Shown: positions 1-9,300 of the stretch, in pieces
Position numbering within the stretch: position 1 is the first letter of the stretch
Layout: every line of letters starts with the position of its first letter
NCBI RefSeq assembly: GCF_040784935.1
Contig: NZ_CP160680.1
Span: 682,001-746,000 of the forward strand
Direction: 5' to 3'
Length of the DNA stretch: 64,000 nt
Source of the DNA: Lewinella sp. LCG006
GTDB taxonomy: Bacteria > Bacteroidota > Bacteroidia > Chitinophagales > Saprospiraceae
The notes under the pieces: model-generated
The model's database searches: none
Seen by the model: only the letters and a program-made list of their open reading frames with translations
Told to the model about the DNA's origin: nothing
Translations under genes and position numbers: made by a program

Positions 1-3000
1 AATCAAACCATCTTCTTGTGGCTGAGCGGTAAAATCCACACTCCATGGCGCACACCCTGTCGTAACTGTACTTGCAATGGTAGGCGTTACCGGGAAGATC
101 ACTTCTACCGTTTGAGTAGTTTCCACCTGACCACATTCATTGCTCGCCACCAGGGTGATGATGTAAGTTCCGGCTTCGGTGTAAGTTACAGTTGGGTTAG
201 CCAAAATTGAGGTTTCGCCGTTACCGAACGTCCAGCTGTAGCTGTCGGCATTGGTGGAATTGTTAACAATTACAGGACTGGCCTCACCGGGTGCTAGCGT
301 AGCCGTGAAGCTCGCCGTAGGTAATCCTTGAACGGTAATATAGTTGACCAAAGTCACTGTTTCAGATAATCCATTGGACATTACCGTTAACGTCACATCA
401 TAAACCCCTGGCGTGGCATAAACCACCTCGGGGTTAGGCTCACTGGAGGTAGCTGGAAGGCCACCGGGAAATTCCCAAGACCAGCTATCAGGATCCCCAT
501 CGGATAGATCCGTAAACTGTACGGTGAGATCGGCACAGCCGCTGGTTACATCGCTGGTAAATTCCGCAGTTAGGACCGACTCTACAACCACGGTTTGAAT
601 AATGACATCACTGCCACAACTATTGAAAACTTCCAGCTCTACCTGATAGGTACCAGGGGCAGGAAAAGTGTGCAATGGGTTCTCTTGTTGAGAAAAAGTA
701 CCATCATCAAAATCCCAGGCAAAATCTTCTACATCAGAGGACGATGTATTCGTAAACTGGTAAGTAAGGCCCGTCGTATGAGCGAAGGTAAATCCTGGTG
801 TTGGTAAACCAAGTACCGTCACCGCGCCGATTTCGGTATGCGTATCACTCCCCACATTGTTTTCAACCGTAAGGGTTACGTCATATACCCCCGGGAAATT
901 ATACTCCGTAAAAGGAAACTGATCATTACTGAAACTAGGGTCTCCACCCGGGAACGACCAATCCCAGAATTCTACTACGCCAGTTGATAGATCATCAAAA
1001 GATACCACCAGTGGTGCACAACCAATGGTGGGGTTCACTTCAAAGTTGGCCACCGGAGGGTCAGTAGCCCCACAAAAAGAAGTCAGTGAAATATTATCAA
1101 CGTACATGTTGTTACCAAAACCGTTGATGTTTTCTATTTTGATCACCACATCTCCCTGCCCGTCAAAAGCCGACAAGTCAAGGTCGATACAGCCGGGGCT
1201 GTTGGTACACCATTCCGAAGGATCTTGTGGCGTGAAAGCATTGTTACGATCACCCGTGGTTGCAAAGTTTCCACCACCGGTTTCATCACCTTGAAACAGT
1301 AAATTCGGGAAGGTGGTACCACCATCCGTTGAAAGTGAAATACGCAACTGGTCGCGCATATTATTGTTGAAACGAGCGTAAGCATATTCTACGGAAAGCC
1401 TCACGTCTCCTTCTGCTGATAAATTAAATCCAGGGCTGATCAGGGCGTCTGATTCGCCGTCTGCATCGTAGTCAAAGTTATTAACGAAGGCAGCTTTACT
1501 CCCAAAATTCCCTTCAACATTGGTAATTTCCCAGGTGAAATCATTGTCTGGATTCTCAACATCCCAGCTACCAAAACCATTTTCGAAATTTTGGTAGTGA
1601 ATGACTTTGCGGTAAGCCTCGTCTAATCCTACTTCCACCACAAAGGAGGTAAAATCATCACCTACATTGTTTTCTACACTTAAAAATGCCTGGTACGTAC
1701 CTGGCTCGTCGTAATACACAATAGGATGGGCAGCGGTAGAAAAACTGGGTGTTCCCCCCGGAAAATCCCAGGTACGGTTCAGCACAACCCCTTCTGATTC
1801 ATCAAAAAAGGCTACGAAACTCTCTATACATGCTTCCTCTACGGAGGCTTCAATAATTGCTATCGGCGGCTCCTGAGAAGACTCACATGTGCCTAAACAA
1901 TTGGCGTTAGAGACAAAGTTATTGATGGAGTTGATGGAGGCATTCGACCAGGTATTGGTATTGTTTACCGAAGGTGCCATGATAAATCCACTTCCTCCGG
2001 CATCGTGTTGTGCACTGAAGTTGTGCCCTAGCTCATGCGACCAAACGACTCTGAGTAGGTTGGCATTGCTACTGAAGTTTTCGCAGGTATTGTAACGCAA
2101 GTTGTTGCAAACTCCACTCAACCAAGCTACACCAATGGTGCCGCCGTTGAAGTTTCTACCCGTCCACAACGTGGCTACATCAAAAGTGACGCCGAAGCCG
2201 CCGCCATTGCCCCAATTGGTAAAATTATCGAGCAAGGTACCTGCGTCTGTATTGTTCGTCCAAGGGTCACAGGTGGTATTGTTACAGGTGGCAATAAAAG
2301 TAGTGGCTACCTCAAACTGAATTTCATCGGCAAATTCGTTATCGTAATTGGTTTGTACGTTGGCGAGGTTATTGAGCATAAAGTTCTCCACACTGGTAGC
2401 ATTGCTGCCCAGATCCTGAAACAATTCAAAATCCGACGCTAGGGCAATTTCTACCAACAAACACTCTCCCAGCTTCTCGGGGCCAGCAGGTTTCTCTTTC
2501 AGTTTTTCTACCTGGGCAGGGATGTGGGTCGCACAATATGCTTCAGGAATAATCGCATCCTGTTCCCGATAGACCAGATAGTGATCACGTTCCGCTTGGG
2601 CGTCAAAACGCCATAAAGGTTCAAGATAGTAGACAACTCCTTGCTCTTCCCAGCGGCCAAGCACGTAGTGCTCGTCAAAAGTAAAGAGTGCTTCCTGAGG
2701 ATTAGTCAATCCAACCGTGCCCTGAAAAGTAGCCGTACGTAGAGGTACTTGTTGCTTCACACGACCATCCACCATTGTTTGAAGGTGGTAATTCTTAGCT
2801 CGTAAATCGTAACTGGTCAGACGAAAATCCAGTTGCTGTTTCCCTTGGGTAGCCAAAGAAAATTTCACTTCATTTGCCGAAGCTTGGTACATTTCGTACA
2901 AGACTTGGTAATCAAGCGCGACCGTCTGATAATCTTTAAATTGTTCTGCAAGAATGGGCGCCTCTGCTTTTGGCAAAGGCGATAACTGAACAGTAGTTTG

Positions 3001-3063
3001 GGCGTAAAGGGTTCCCGTCAAGAGGCATAGCCATAAAGGGAAGTAAGCTGCTAGCTTCATCAT
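1..3063 (-). CDS. Secreted PKD-repeat metzincin metalloprotease (C-terminus beyond window)
   Basis: Continuous minus-strand reading frame of 1021 codons that runs off the left edge. It starts at the ATG at 3063 with a signal peptide (MMKLAAYFPLWLCLLTGTLYAQ). Residues about 25-190 look like a propeptide. A reprolysin-like catalytic domain follows, with zinc motif HELGHNFSAQHD (His343, Glu344, His347, His353) and a candidate Met-turn at Met362. From about residue 390 onward there are repeated PKD domains (WDFPGG, WSFPGG, WDFDDG, WEFPGG, WTFGNG signatures), interrupted around residues 480-660 by a jelly-roll/MAM-like segment. The family is typical of Bacteroidota exoproteases, usually ending in a T9SS sorting domain, which would lie outside the window. 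Probable role: extracellular protein degradation. A -7 box lies upstream at 3192-3199. The protease call is strong; the substrate is unknown. Confidence 0.9.
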   Translation of the reverse strand, partial: MMKLAAYFPLWLCLLTGTLYAQTTVQLSPLPKAEAPILAEQFKDYQTVALDYQVLYEMYQASANEVKFSLATQGKQQLDFRLTSYDLRAKNYHLQTMVDGRVKQQVPLRTATFQGTVGLTNPQEALFTFDEHYVLGRWEEQGVVYYLEPLWRFDAQAERDHYLVYREQDAIIPEAYCATHIPAQVEKLKEKPAGPEKLGECLLVEIALASDFELFQDLGSNATSVENFMLNNLANVQTNYDNEFADEIQFEVATTFIATCNNTTCDPWTNNTDAGTLLDNFTNWGNGGGFGVTFDVATLWTGRNFNGGTIGVAWLSGVCNNLRYNTCENFSSNANLLRVVWSHELGHNFSAQHDAGGSGFIMAPSVNNTNTWSNASINSINNFVSNANCLGTCESSQEPPIAIIEASVEEACIESFVAFFDESEGVVLNRTWDFPGGTPSFSTAAHPIVYYDEPGTYQAFLSVENNVGDDFTSFVVEVGLDEAYRKVIHYQNFENGFGSWDVENPDNDFTWEITNVEGNFGSKAAFVNNFDYDADGESDALISPGFNLSAEGDVRLSVEYAYARFNNNMRDQLRISLSTDGGTTFPNLLFQGDETGGGNFATTGDRNNAFTPQDPSEWCTNSPGCIDLDLSAFDGQGDVVIKIENINGFGNNMYVDNISLTSFCGATDPPVANFEVNPTIGCAPLVVSFDDLSTGVVEFWDWSFPGGDPSFSNDQFPFTEYNFPGVYDVTLTVENNVGSDTHTEIGAVTVLGLPTPGFTFAHTTGLTYQFTNTSSSDVEDFAWDFDDGTFSQQENPLHTFPAPGTYQVELEVFNSCGSDVIIQTVVVESVLTAEFTSDVTSGCADLTVQFTDLSDGDPDSWSWEFPGGLPATSSEPNPEVVYATPGVYDVTLTVMSNGLSETVTLVNYITVQGLPTASFTATLAPGEASPVIVNNSTNADSYSWTFGNGETSILANPTVTYTEAGTYIITLVASNECGQVETTQTVEVIFPVTPTIASTVTTGCAPWSVDFTAQPQEDGLI

Positions 3064-3191
3064 GGAGAAGAAATTGTGTTTTCAACTTAGAAGGGTACTC
3101 TAAGCAGTTAATAAATCCGGGTTGATAAGGTGAAACGGTGTTGCACGGATTCCAAGGGTAATAACTTATCGGCTTTTTTGGGAGGAGCACG

Positions 3192-3199
3192 CAAATATA
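3192..3199 (-). promoter_or_regulatory. Candidate -7 box for the metalloprotease gene
   Basis: On the minus strand this reads TATATTTG, a full match to the Bacteroidota -7 consensus TAnnTTTG. It would give a leader of roughly 120 nt before the ATG at 3063. No clear -33 TTTG was found at the usual spacing. Confidence 0.45.
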
Positions 3200-3350
3200 A
3201 TATCCTTTCAATTTTTTTTCTGATAACCTATACGTGGGAAAGCGATGGATGTTACAAATACCTTATTTTGTCGGCTATTGTACGCTGAGTTCGTGTTAAG
3301 TTACTAAGTTAGCACCTAGAATTGCGTTAAAAACAAGTTGAGCCTTCTCA

Positions 3351-3920
3351 ATGAAAAAATTACCTGACATTATGAAACGTTTTTCCATCCTGATCGCCAT
3401 TGTTTGCTGTCTGTCGCTAACGCTTCAAGCTCAAAGAGGAGAACCTCAGGGACAACGCTGGTGGCTAGGTGCCCACACTGCCCTTGGTTTTGGAGCCAGC
3501 ACCACTTTAATCAATTACACCTTAGGGCTTGCGCCGATGTACGGCTATCGGATCATCCCTCAAATAAGCGTTGGTCCACGGGCAAGTATTCTTTATAACC
3601 ACTACCGTTTTCGGGACTTTTTTGGGAATGTTTTCGAGAAGGTCAACGTAGTGGACACTGGCATCGGTGCTTTCGTCCGAGGACAAGTATACCGGCAATA
3701 TTTTGCTCAGGCTGAACTCATGTACGAAAATGTACAGGTTCCGATTGGTAACGACGAAAAAGTCACTTATAGAGGCATGAACGCCTACATCGGCATCGGT
3801 ATGAACAGCGGCGGAAGTAACCCTACTTTCGAACTCATGCTCGCTTACGACCTCAACCTACAGGCCATCTACCGCAACAACCTCATTAATGGACGCTTTG
3901 GGTTTACGCTGTTTTATTAA
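3351..3920 (+). CDS. Small outer-membrane beta-barrel-like protein
   Basis: 189 residues. The true start may be the internal Met at 3372 (MKRFSIL), because the signal peptide MKRFSILIAIVCCLSLTLQAQ fits well from there. The mature part (about 165 residues) alternates aromatic/hydrophobic and polar residues, has several Gly-rich strands, and ends in a C-terminal Phe/Tyr (GRFGFTLFY), as expected for a small outer-membrane barrel. No catalytic motif is visible. It converges with the next gene on the minus strand, with a 15-bp inverted repeat between them. Function unknown; the barrel assignment is inferred from pattern. Confidence 0.75.
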   Translation: MKKLPDIMKRFSILIAIVCCLSLTLQAQRGEPQGQRWWLGAHTALGFGASTTLINYTLGLAPMYGYRIIPQISVGPRASILYNHYRFRDFFGNVFEKVNVVDTGIGAFVRGQVYRQYFAQAELMYENVQVPIGNDEKVTYRGMNAYIGIGMNSGGSNPTFELMLAYDLNLQAIYRNNLINGRFGFTLFY

Positions 3921-3937
3921 AGTTGGAAGGGTGGAAA

Positions 3938-3980
3938 AGTGTAAGGGTGTAAAAGTTATTAACGCTTACACCCTTACACT
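3938..3980. terminator. Inverted repeat between convergent genes
   Basis: Perfect 15-nt arms at 3938-3952 and 3966-3980 around a 13-nt loop, between the stops of two convergent genes. The arms consist of the GTGTAAGGGTGTAA type of low-complexity sequence that recurs near 21.0 kb and 41.95 kb. It may act as a bidirectional terminator, but there is no strong T tract. Confidence 0.5.
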
Positions 3981-4010
3981 CACCTAACCTTTACACTGTT
4001 AAAACCACCC

Positions 4011-4592
4011 CTAATCCAAGCGCTTTTCCTCTTGCGACAGCACCCCTTCAATGGCGGCAAATACCCGTCGGGGTTTGTGGGGGCGCCAATTGATGTCGTT
4101 GAAGAGGCCGCCGAAGTGCAGGTAGTTATCGAGTTGGGTATCGCGCATTTCTTCCAGCACATGATCTTGCATATTCAGGAGTACCACCCAGCCATTGTAT
4201 TCCTCCAGGTCATCCTTCCACTCTTCGTAATAGCTGTCATCATCACCGTGATAATTGAGGACATTTTCGCCAATCAGAATGTAGTAGTAAATACCCTCAG
4301 CAATCATTTCATCGATCAGCTCTCGCTTGAAGAACATGATGTCATTGTGCACCGCATCGTTCCATTCGCCAATCAACTCGATAATGGCAAAATGCTGGTC
4401 ATAATCAGCGTACAGCACCTTTAAATACAAGGTAGGCGAACCGATATTGTCCCACTGCGGATGAATGTAGTAGTTGTAAATCGTATCGGTATATTCAAAT
4501 TCACTGTAAGTTCTGCCGTAAAAAGGAGAACGCTTGTCGCGAGCAGCCGTATATTCATCTCGCCAACGGAAAAATGGCTCAAGATCTTGCAT
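4011..4592 (-). CDS. Conserved-looking hypothetical protein, acidic and aromatic-rich
   Basis: About 193 residues from the ATG at 4592 (MQDLEPFF); an upstream in-frame ATG at 4607 adds only five residues. There is no signal peptide, so it is probably cytoplasmic. It is rich in Tyr, Trp, Asp and Glu (for example YYYILIGENVLNYHGDDD), with no recognisable catalytic motif. Codon use looks like a real gene and the opposite-strand frames look like shadows. I do not recognise the family. It is divergent from the NadR-like kinase, with a MITE-like element between them. Confidence 0.65.
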   Translation of the reverse strand: MQDLEPFFRWRDEYTAARDKRSPFYGRTYSEFEYTDTIYNYYIHPQWDNIGSPTLYLKVLYADYDQHFAIIELIGEWNDAVHNDIMFFKRELIDEMIAEGIYYYILIGENVLNYHGDDDSYYEEWKDDLEEYNGWVVLLNMQDHVLEEMRDTQLDNYLHFGGLFNDINWRPHKPRRVFAAIEGVLSQEEKRLD

Positions 4593-4691
4593 ATGTTTTT
4601 TCCTCAATGATTAACAACGAAACACTATTTTTACCGAGTAGTTTGACGGAAATAAGCCTATTTTCTCCGTCCCCAAAGCTTGAGTGTTTTC

Positions 4692-4852
4692 TAAGAGCAT
4701 GTTTGGAGCTTGCTTGCACCGAAAACCAAGCATTTAGCAACCTGGCGTCACTCAAAATCACTTACTTGACCCGCCAAGCGCGTGATTTTGAGTTTAGCCA
4801 GAACGCTAAATCATTGATTTTCAAAAGTAATCCGCTCCAACACATGCTCTAA
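4692..4852. mobile_element. MITE-like element with TAA target duplication
   Basis: The element proper is 4695-4849 (155 bp). The two halves form a long imperfect inverted repeat of about 65-68 nt per arm: it starts with GAGCATG and ends with CATGCTC, the central arms match CTCAAAATCAC/GTGATTTTGAG, and a 20-nt loop separates them. It is flanked by TAA at 4692-4694 and TAA at 4850-4852. A 3-bp duplication with such ends is what IS5-group (IS1031-like) elements produce, so this is probably a non-autonomous derivative. It ends 10 bp before the start of the downstream kinase gene and so probably affects its promoter. No transposase is encoded. Confidence 0.7.
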
Positions 4853-4862
4853 ACTTTGCTAC

Positions 4863-5384
4863 ATGCTAAAAATTTTGATTACGGGTCCAGAATCCAGTGG
4901 CAAAACGCAACTGGCTCAAACGCTCGCACGGAGGTTCCACAGTCCTTGGGTGCCTGAGTTTGCGCGTACTTATCTTCATGCTTTAGAAGGGGACTACGAA
5001 GAAGAGGATCTACTAAAAATTCTCAACGGACAACTCCGTTTGCAGCAGCAACATCACAGTTCGCCCTTGCTCTTTTGCGACACGGGCCCCGAGGTTATCT
5101 ACGTATGGAGTAAGGTGAAATTTGGCCAAGTTGATCCTTTTATTGAAGCAAGTTTACGCAAGTACCATTACACCCTGACCCTTTTGTGCACGCCAGATCT
5201 CGCGTGGGAACCCGATCCCTTGCGCGAAGCACCTCTTAGGGCAGACCGAGAGCAATACTTTGAAATGTATAGAAAAACACTGCAAAAGTTCAATCGGCCC
5301 TACCTGGTCATCAGTGGCCAGGGCGAACAAAGAGCCAACATTGCCGTTTCAGCAATTCAACAGTTACTGAACACGGATAAATAA
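4863..5384 (+). CDS. NadR-like AAA ATPase/kinase (nicotinamide-nucleotide kinase family)
   Basis: 173 residues. The N-terminus has a P-loop, GPESSGKTQLA (residues 8-18), followed by WVPEFARTYL and a FCDTGPEVIYVWSKVKFG segment, the arrangement in the C-terminal ribosylnicotinamide-kinase domain of NadR and its stand-alone homologues. Known for the family: phosphorylation of nicotinamide riboside using ATP in NAD salvage. Here there is neither the NadR adenylyltransferase domain nor a DNA-binding domain, so it is a stand-alone kinase. The start lies 10 bp after a MITE-like element. The OmpA lipoprotein follows 29 bp downstream on the same strand. The family is fairly sure; the exact substrate is inferred. 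Confidence 0.8.
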   Translation: MLKILITGPESSGKTQLAQTLARRFHSPWVPEFARTYLHALEGDYEEEDLLKILNGQLRLQQQHHSSPLLFCDTGPEVIYVWSKVKFGQVDPFIEASLRKYHYTLTLLCTPDLAWEPDPLREAPLRADREQYFEMYRKTLQKFNRPYLVISGQGEQRANIAVSAIQQLLNTDK

Positions 5385-5413
5385 AATAAGGTTTCACAAC
5401 AAAAACCACGCTT

Positions 5414-6085
5414 ATGAAGACGAAATCATTCTTTTTGGTCAGCCTGACCTTCCTGGTCATCTTTTTCGGTAGTGCTTGTCAAGCCAGCCGTACCACCAAA
5501 GGCGGAGCAATTGGCGCCGGTGCTGGAGGTGTTATTGGTGGTGTCATCGGAAACCGTTCCGGCAACACTGCTGCGGGCATTATCATCGGCGCTACCGTTG
5601 GTGGAGCTACGGGGGCAATCATTGGTCGCTATATGGACAAACAGGCCGCAGAAATCCAGCGCGATCTCGAAGGTGCCAGTGTAGAGCGGGTCGGTGAAGG
5701 CATTCTTATCACCTTCGACTCTGGCTTGCTCTTTGATGTAGGCAAATTCGCACTCCGCCCTGCGACCAAAGCCAACCTCAACGAACTATCGACGACCCTC
5801 AACAAATACGAAGACACGGAGATACTCGTTCAAGGCCATACCGACAGTACTGGTGAAGAAGACATGAACATGACCTTATCAGAAAACCGCGCTAAAGCTG
5901 TACGCAACCACCTTACAGGACAAGGCGTAGCGGCTAACCGCTTTACGGTACAAGGATTTGGGGAAAGCATGCCACTGGCTGACAATGAAACGGCATCTGG
6001 TCGCCAGCAAAATCGGCGGGTAGAAATTGCCATCTACGCCAATGATAAATTGCAGAAAGCTGCACGTAGAGGGGAATTGGAATAG
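5414..6085 (+). CDS. OmpA-family lipoprotein with glycine zipper
   Basis: 223 residues. Signal peptide with lipobox GSAC (acylated Cys22), then a Gly-zipper segment (residues about 30-75, many GxxxG steps, as in YMGG/Rick-17kDa-type domains), then a C-terminal OmpA domain (about 95-210) with the peptidoglycan-binding signature GHTDSTG...NRAKAVRNHL and a final NRRVEI. Known role of such proteins: anchoring the outer membrane to peptidoglycan through diaminopimelate. Probably cotranscribed with the preceding kinase, and it ends at a strong palindromic terminator. Confidence 0.9.
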   Translation: MKTKSFFLVSLTFLVIFFGSACQASRTTKGGAIGAGAGGVIGGVIGNRSGNTAAGIIIGATVGGATGAIIGRYMDKQAAEIQRDLEGASVERVGEGILITFDSGLLFDVGKFALRPATKANLNELSTTLNKYEDTEILVQGHTDSTGEEDMNMTLSENRAKAVRNHLTGQGVAANRFTVQGFGESMPLADNETASGRQQNRRVEIAIYANDKLQKAARRGELE

Positions 6086-6091
6086 AGAACC

Positions 6092-6142
6092 AATCAATTA
6101 GCGAAGAGACGTTGCGGCGCAACGTCTCTTCGCTAATTGATT
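6092..6142. terminator. Perfect 24-bp-arm palindrome between convergent genes
   Basis: Arms 6092-6115 and 6119-6142 are perfectly complementary around a 3-nt loop, and the right arm overlaps the stop codon of the convergent TonB receptor gene. A-rich/T-rich ends on both sides make it a plausible bidirectional terminator. Its central AGAGACGTTGC...GCAACGTCTCT unit resembles a palindrome family that I recall as dispersed in many bacterial genomes; that comparison is from memory. Confidence 0.7.
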
Positions 6143-8639
6143 AAAAATTATCATTCCCTCCTCCCTTCTGGTCGTCATTGTTAATCTTGGTACGGCGCGT
6201 CCGGCCATTGCCCTCAAAATCCAGCTGCCCGAAATTATAACTCAAGCTTATCCCCACCGAACGGAAGGGAATGCTGAAATCAGAGCGCTGGTAGAAGTTC
6301 TCCCCACGAATTTCGGAAGGAAAGTTCTTATTCCTGTTGAAAGGCTCAATAGCGCGCACACCCAAACTGAAACGCTTGTTGAATTCTTTGCGTAAGCCCA
6401 TCCCGTAAATCCAAAAGCTTGGGTTCTGCCCTTGAAGCGTCTGATTAGGGGAACGTGCAAAACCAAAAAGATCAAATTTCCAATCGCGGGGCAGGTTAAT
6501 ATTTGCACCTACATTGGTGCTCCAAACGATGGCCTCACGGCTCAAATCAATAGAATCGATCGTTGATGAAGCATCATAAGTGAATATATTGAAGCCCAAG
6601 CGGAAAGAACCTACCTTTTTCACATTGATCGAAGTGAAAATATTAACTCCCACACTGTTGTTCACTCCAATATTCAGATAGCTCGTGTTAGATACCTCTG
6701 AATTGGGTTGTACCTGCACAAAACTCTCAATCACATCCGTGGTTTTGCGGTAGTAGACAGAAGCATTGACGGACACACCTTTGACGAAAGTACCATAGCT
6801 CAACTCGTACTGATCCACCACCTCTGGATCGAGGGTAGGATTACCAAAAACAACATTATTGGGGTCATTAAGCTGGGTAAAAGGGTTGATATAAAACAAA
6901 CTGGGCCGCTGAATACGCTGGGAGTAACTGACCTTCAAGTTGCTGAAGTTTTCAAATTGCTTACTTAATATAATACTGGGCAATATGTTATCGTATTCCT
7001 GGGTAAACGGCGCTACTTCCAGTTGCTCGTATTCTCCGCCTATCGTGGTGCGTTCATAGCGGGCACCAGCAATCAACCCAATGCTTTTACCAAACTTGAA
7101 GTTAAAGGAGACATATCCAGCATGGACATCCTGGTCGTAAAGGAAGACATCCGTCAATTGCGATACTGGCGTAAACGGATCCCCATTGGTAGCACGCGTC
7201 AGCGTCTCGTAATCACTGTCAATTCTACGAATTACGCTCTTCACGCCCGTCTCCACCTTTAGTTTTTCACCAAAAGGATGCACATAATCGGCCTGTATCG
7301 TGTATTCCTGGTTGAGGCCGTTGTTGTAATTGCGAATATCTTCATCATAAATATCCGTTGTCCCCATCTGATCCGTAATATTTTCCTGATCACTAGCCGT
7401 GGAACTCACCTGAAATGCTGCCGAAAATTCGCGCTCCGAATCCGGAAAGGTGCGCTTGTAGTCTGTCGTCCAATCGTAGCCATTACGAAAACCTTCATTA
7501 TCATTGGTTCGGGAAAAAGTAGTCGGCTCCGTTGCGCTCAACGAGGCAATTGATCCGTTCAATGTCCCGTCTCGCCAGTTATTAAAGCCATTGAACCGGA
7601 TAGACGAGTTGAGGCTGTTGTAGGCATTAAAATCATAGAAGGCGCCAAAATTACCATTAAAACCCAGCACCTGGCTGCTATTGGGGCCTTTCTGCTCGAA
7701 GACCGAAGTAGTCAGCGGACCATCATATTCCTCCCGCCGAAAGTCGATATTTCCTTCCCGGCGCCACGACCAGAAGCTGTTGGCACCGCCGTTGAGGCCA
7801 AACCGGCCACGTACCCAGTTGATGTTCAATCCACCGTTGTTCTGCCGCGTACCAATAGAGGTATTAGCAGAACCCGTAATCCCTTCCGCGTTTCGTTTTT
7901 TGGTAATAATATTGATGATCCCCGAGCTACCTTCTCCATCATATTTTGCCGAAGGAGTGGTGATCACCTCCACTGTTTTGATCTGGTTGGCAGGTATCGT
8001 CTTGAGGGCATCCGCTGTATTGGCTGCAAACATCGTCGAGGGCCGCCCATTGATCAGAATCTGAATATTGGAAGAACCTCGCAAACTTACATTGCCATCC
8101 AAATCTACCGATAGCATGGGTACATTGCGCAACACATCGGCGGCATCTCCCCCAGTAGTGGTGGCATCTTTATCCGCATTGTAGACCAGTTTGTCAATCC
8201 TGTTTTCTACCAGAGCAGCTTGCTCAGTCACTACAATTTCATCAAGGTTTACACCGGTAGGCACCAAATAGATCGTCCCCAGGTCCAGGTCAGGTTTCTC
8301 CAAGGTTGTTTCTACGCCTGTAACGATGCGGTTTTCGTAGCCCATAAAACTGATGTTCAGTTCGTAGGTTCCGTTCTCTACTTCTATGATTTTAAAACTC
8401 CCGTCGGCTTCGGTTATTCCACCGTCCAACTGCTTACCATCGGCAGACTGTATCAGCACCAAGGTAGCAAACTCTACCGGCTGCCCACTGAGGGTATCCA
8501 GCAGTATCCCTGTGATCCGACCTTTGATGGTTGGGCCTTTTTTGCCACCTCCCCCACCCCATGGCGGTTGCGCCATCAAGAGGGTACCTAATAGGAGAAA
8601 GGCGCTGAAGAGTAGCGTGCGTTGGTAGAAACGTTTCAT
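6141..8639 (-). CDS. TonB-dependent receptor with carboxypeptidase-like N-terminal domain
   Basis: 832 residues. Signal peptide (MKRFYQRTLLFSAFLLLGTLLMAQ), a short Gly-rich linker, a CarboxypepD_reg-like domain (about 38-125, GQPVEFATLVLI...GSFKIIEVENGTYEL), a plug domain (about 140-240, VLRNVPMLSVDLDGNVSLRGSSNIQILINGRPS) and a beta-barrel of the outer-membrane-beta-barrel-3 type up to the C-terminus, which ends in a polar GN/D-rich tail. Such receptors import unknown substrates with TonB-ExbBD energy, or serve signalling and assembly roles. No SusD partner is adjacent, so it is not a canonical SusCD pair. Substrate not predictable. Confidence 0.9.
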   Translation of the reverse strand: MKRFYQRTLLFSAFLLLGTLLMAQPPWGGGGGKKGPTIKGRITGILLDTLSGQPVEFATLVLIQSADGKQLDGGITEADGSFKIIEVENGTYELNISFMGYENRIVTGVETTLEKPDLDLGTIYLVPTGVNLDEIVVTEQAALVENRIDKLVYNADKDATTTGGDAADVLRNVPMLSVDLDGNVSLRGSSNIQILINGRPSTMFAANTADALKTIPANQIKTVEVITTPSAKYDGEGSSGIINIITKKRNAEGITGSANTSIGTRQNNGGLNINWVRGRFGLNGGANSFWSWRREGNIDFRREEYDGPLTTSVFEQKGPNSSQVLGFNGNFGAFYDFNAYNSLNSSIRFNGFNNWRDGTLNGSIASLSATEPTTFSRTNDNEGFRNGYDWTTDYKRTFPDSEREFSAAFQVSSTASDQENITDQMGTTDIYDEDIRNYNNGLNQEYTIQADYVHPFGEKLKVETGVKSVIRRIDSDYETLTRATNGDPFTPVSQLTDVFLYDQDVHAGYVSFNFKFGKSIGLIAGARYERTTIGGEYEQLEVAPFTQEYDNILPSIILSKQFENFSNLKVSYSQRIQRPSLFYINPFTQLNDPNNVVFGNPTLDPEVVDQYELSYGTFVKGVSVNASVYYRKTTDVIESFVQVQPNSEVSNTSYLNIGVNNSVGVNIFTSINVKKVGSFRLGFNIFTYDASSTIDSIDLSREAIVWSTNVGANINLPRDWKFDLFGFARSPNQTLQGQNPSFWIYGMGLRKEFNKRFSLGVRAIEPFNRNKNFPSEIRGENFYQRSDFSIPFRSVGISLSYNFGQLDFEGNGRTRRTKINNDDQKGGGNDNF

Positions 8640-8822
8640 AAATTATTGAGCATTTAGGCAATTGAAACACAAAAGTGATCATTGAGTTGAGGTCTACCTA
8701 AACGATGATATGAATGGGGATGGATTTGCAGTGGAAGGAACGACAAACTCGGTGATTTACATCACCTTCCTTAATCATCAAATTTTCCCATCTTTGCGCT
8801 CACTAACAAACCGAAGTATAAC

Positions 8823-9257
8823 ATGGGTATTTTCAGCAAAGGCAGCAAAGCGTATAGCATCTTTAATATCAAGTGTCCAAAGTGCCACGAAAGTGACATG
8901 TTCCCTACCGGTAGCTTTAGCTTCAACCAGCCTTTCGAGATGAAAGAACGTTGCGACAAATGCTACGAAGATTTCTTCCCCGAGCCTGGTTATTACTACG
9001 GTGCCATGTTTTTGTCCTACATTTTCACAGCCTTCTTTTCTATCGGTTTTGTGCTGTTTTTGCACTGGGTACTCGACTGGAGCACTACCGCCAGTTTTGG
9101 CGCTTTACTCGTGGTGCTAGGCATCTTTTTTGTCTACATCTTCCGCCTGGCGCGCGCCCTTTACATCAACATCCATGTCCATTACGACCCCAACGCTATC
9201 GAAAAAGGTAAAGGCAAAGCCAACCAAAAAAGTAGCGCTTCACGTTTTGGCAATTAA
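8823..9257 (+). CDS. DUF983 family membrane protein
   Basis: 144 residues. The N-terminal zinc-ribbon-like part has two CxxC pairs (CPKCHESD at about 18-21 and CDKCYEDF at about 44-47), followed by FFPEPGYYYGAMFLSY and two transmembrane segments (about 60-82 and 88-112). This order is the hallmark of DUF983. Function unknown; the family is widespread in Bacteroidota and alphaproteobacteria. The start at 8823 is preceded by CATCTTTG at 8789-8796, one mismatch from the TAnnTTTG -7 box. The C-terminal tail is Lys/Ser-rich. Confidence 0.85.
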   Translation: MGIFSKGSKAYSIFNIKCPKCHESDMFPTGSFSFNQPFEMKERCDKCYEDFFPEPGYYYGAMFLSYIFTAFFSIGFVLFLHWVLDWSTTASFGALLVVLGIFFVYIFRLARALYINIHVHYDPNAIEKGKGKANQKSSASRFGN

Positions 9258-9300
9258 GCACTTGTTCCAACGTATTTACATCTTACTACCCTCCGCAAGT

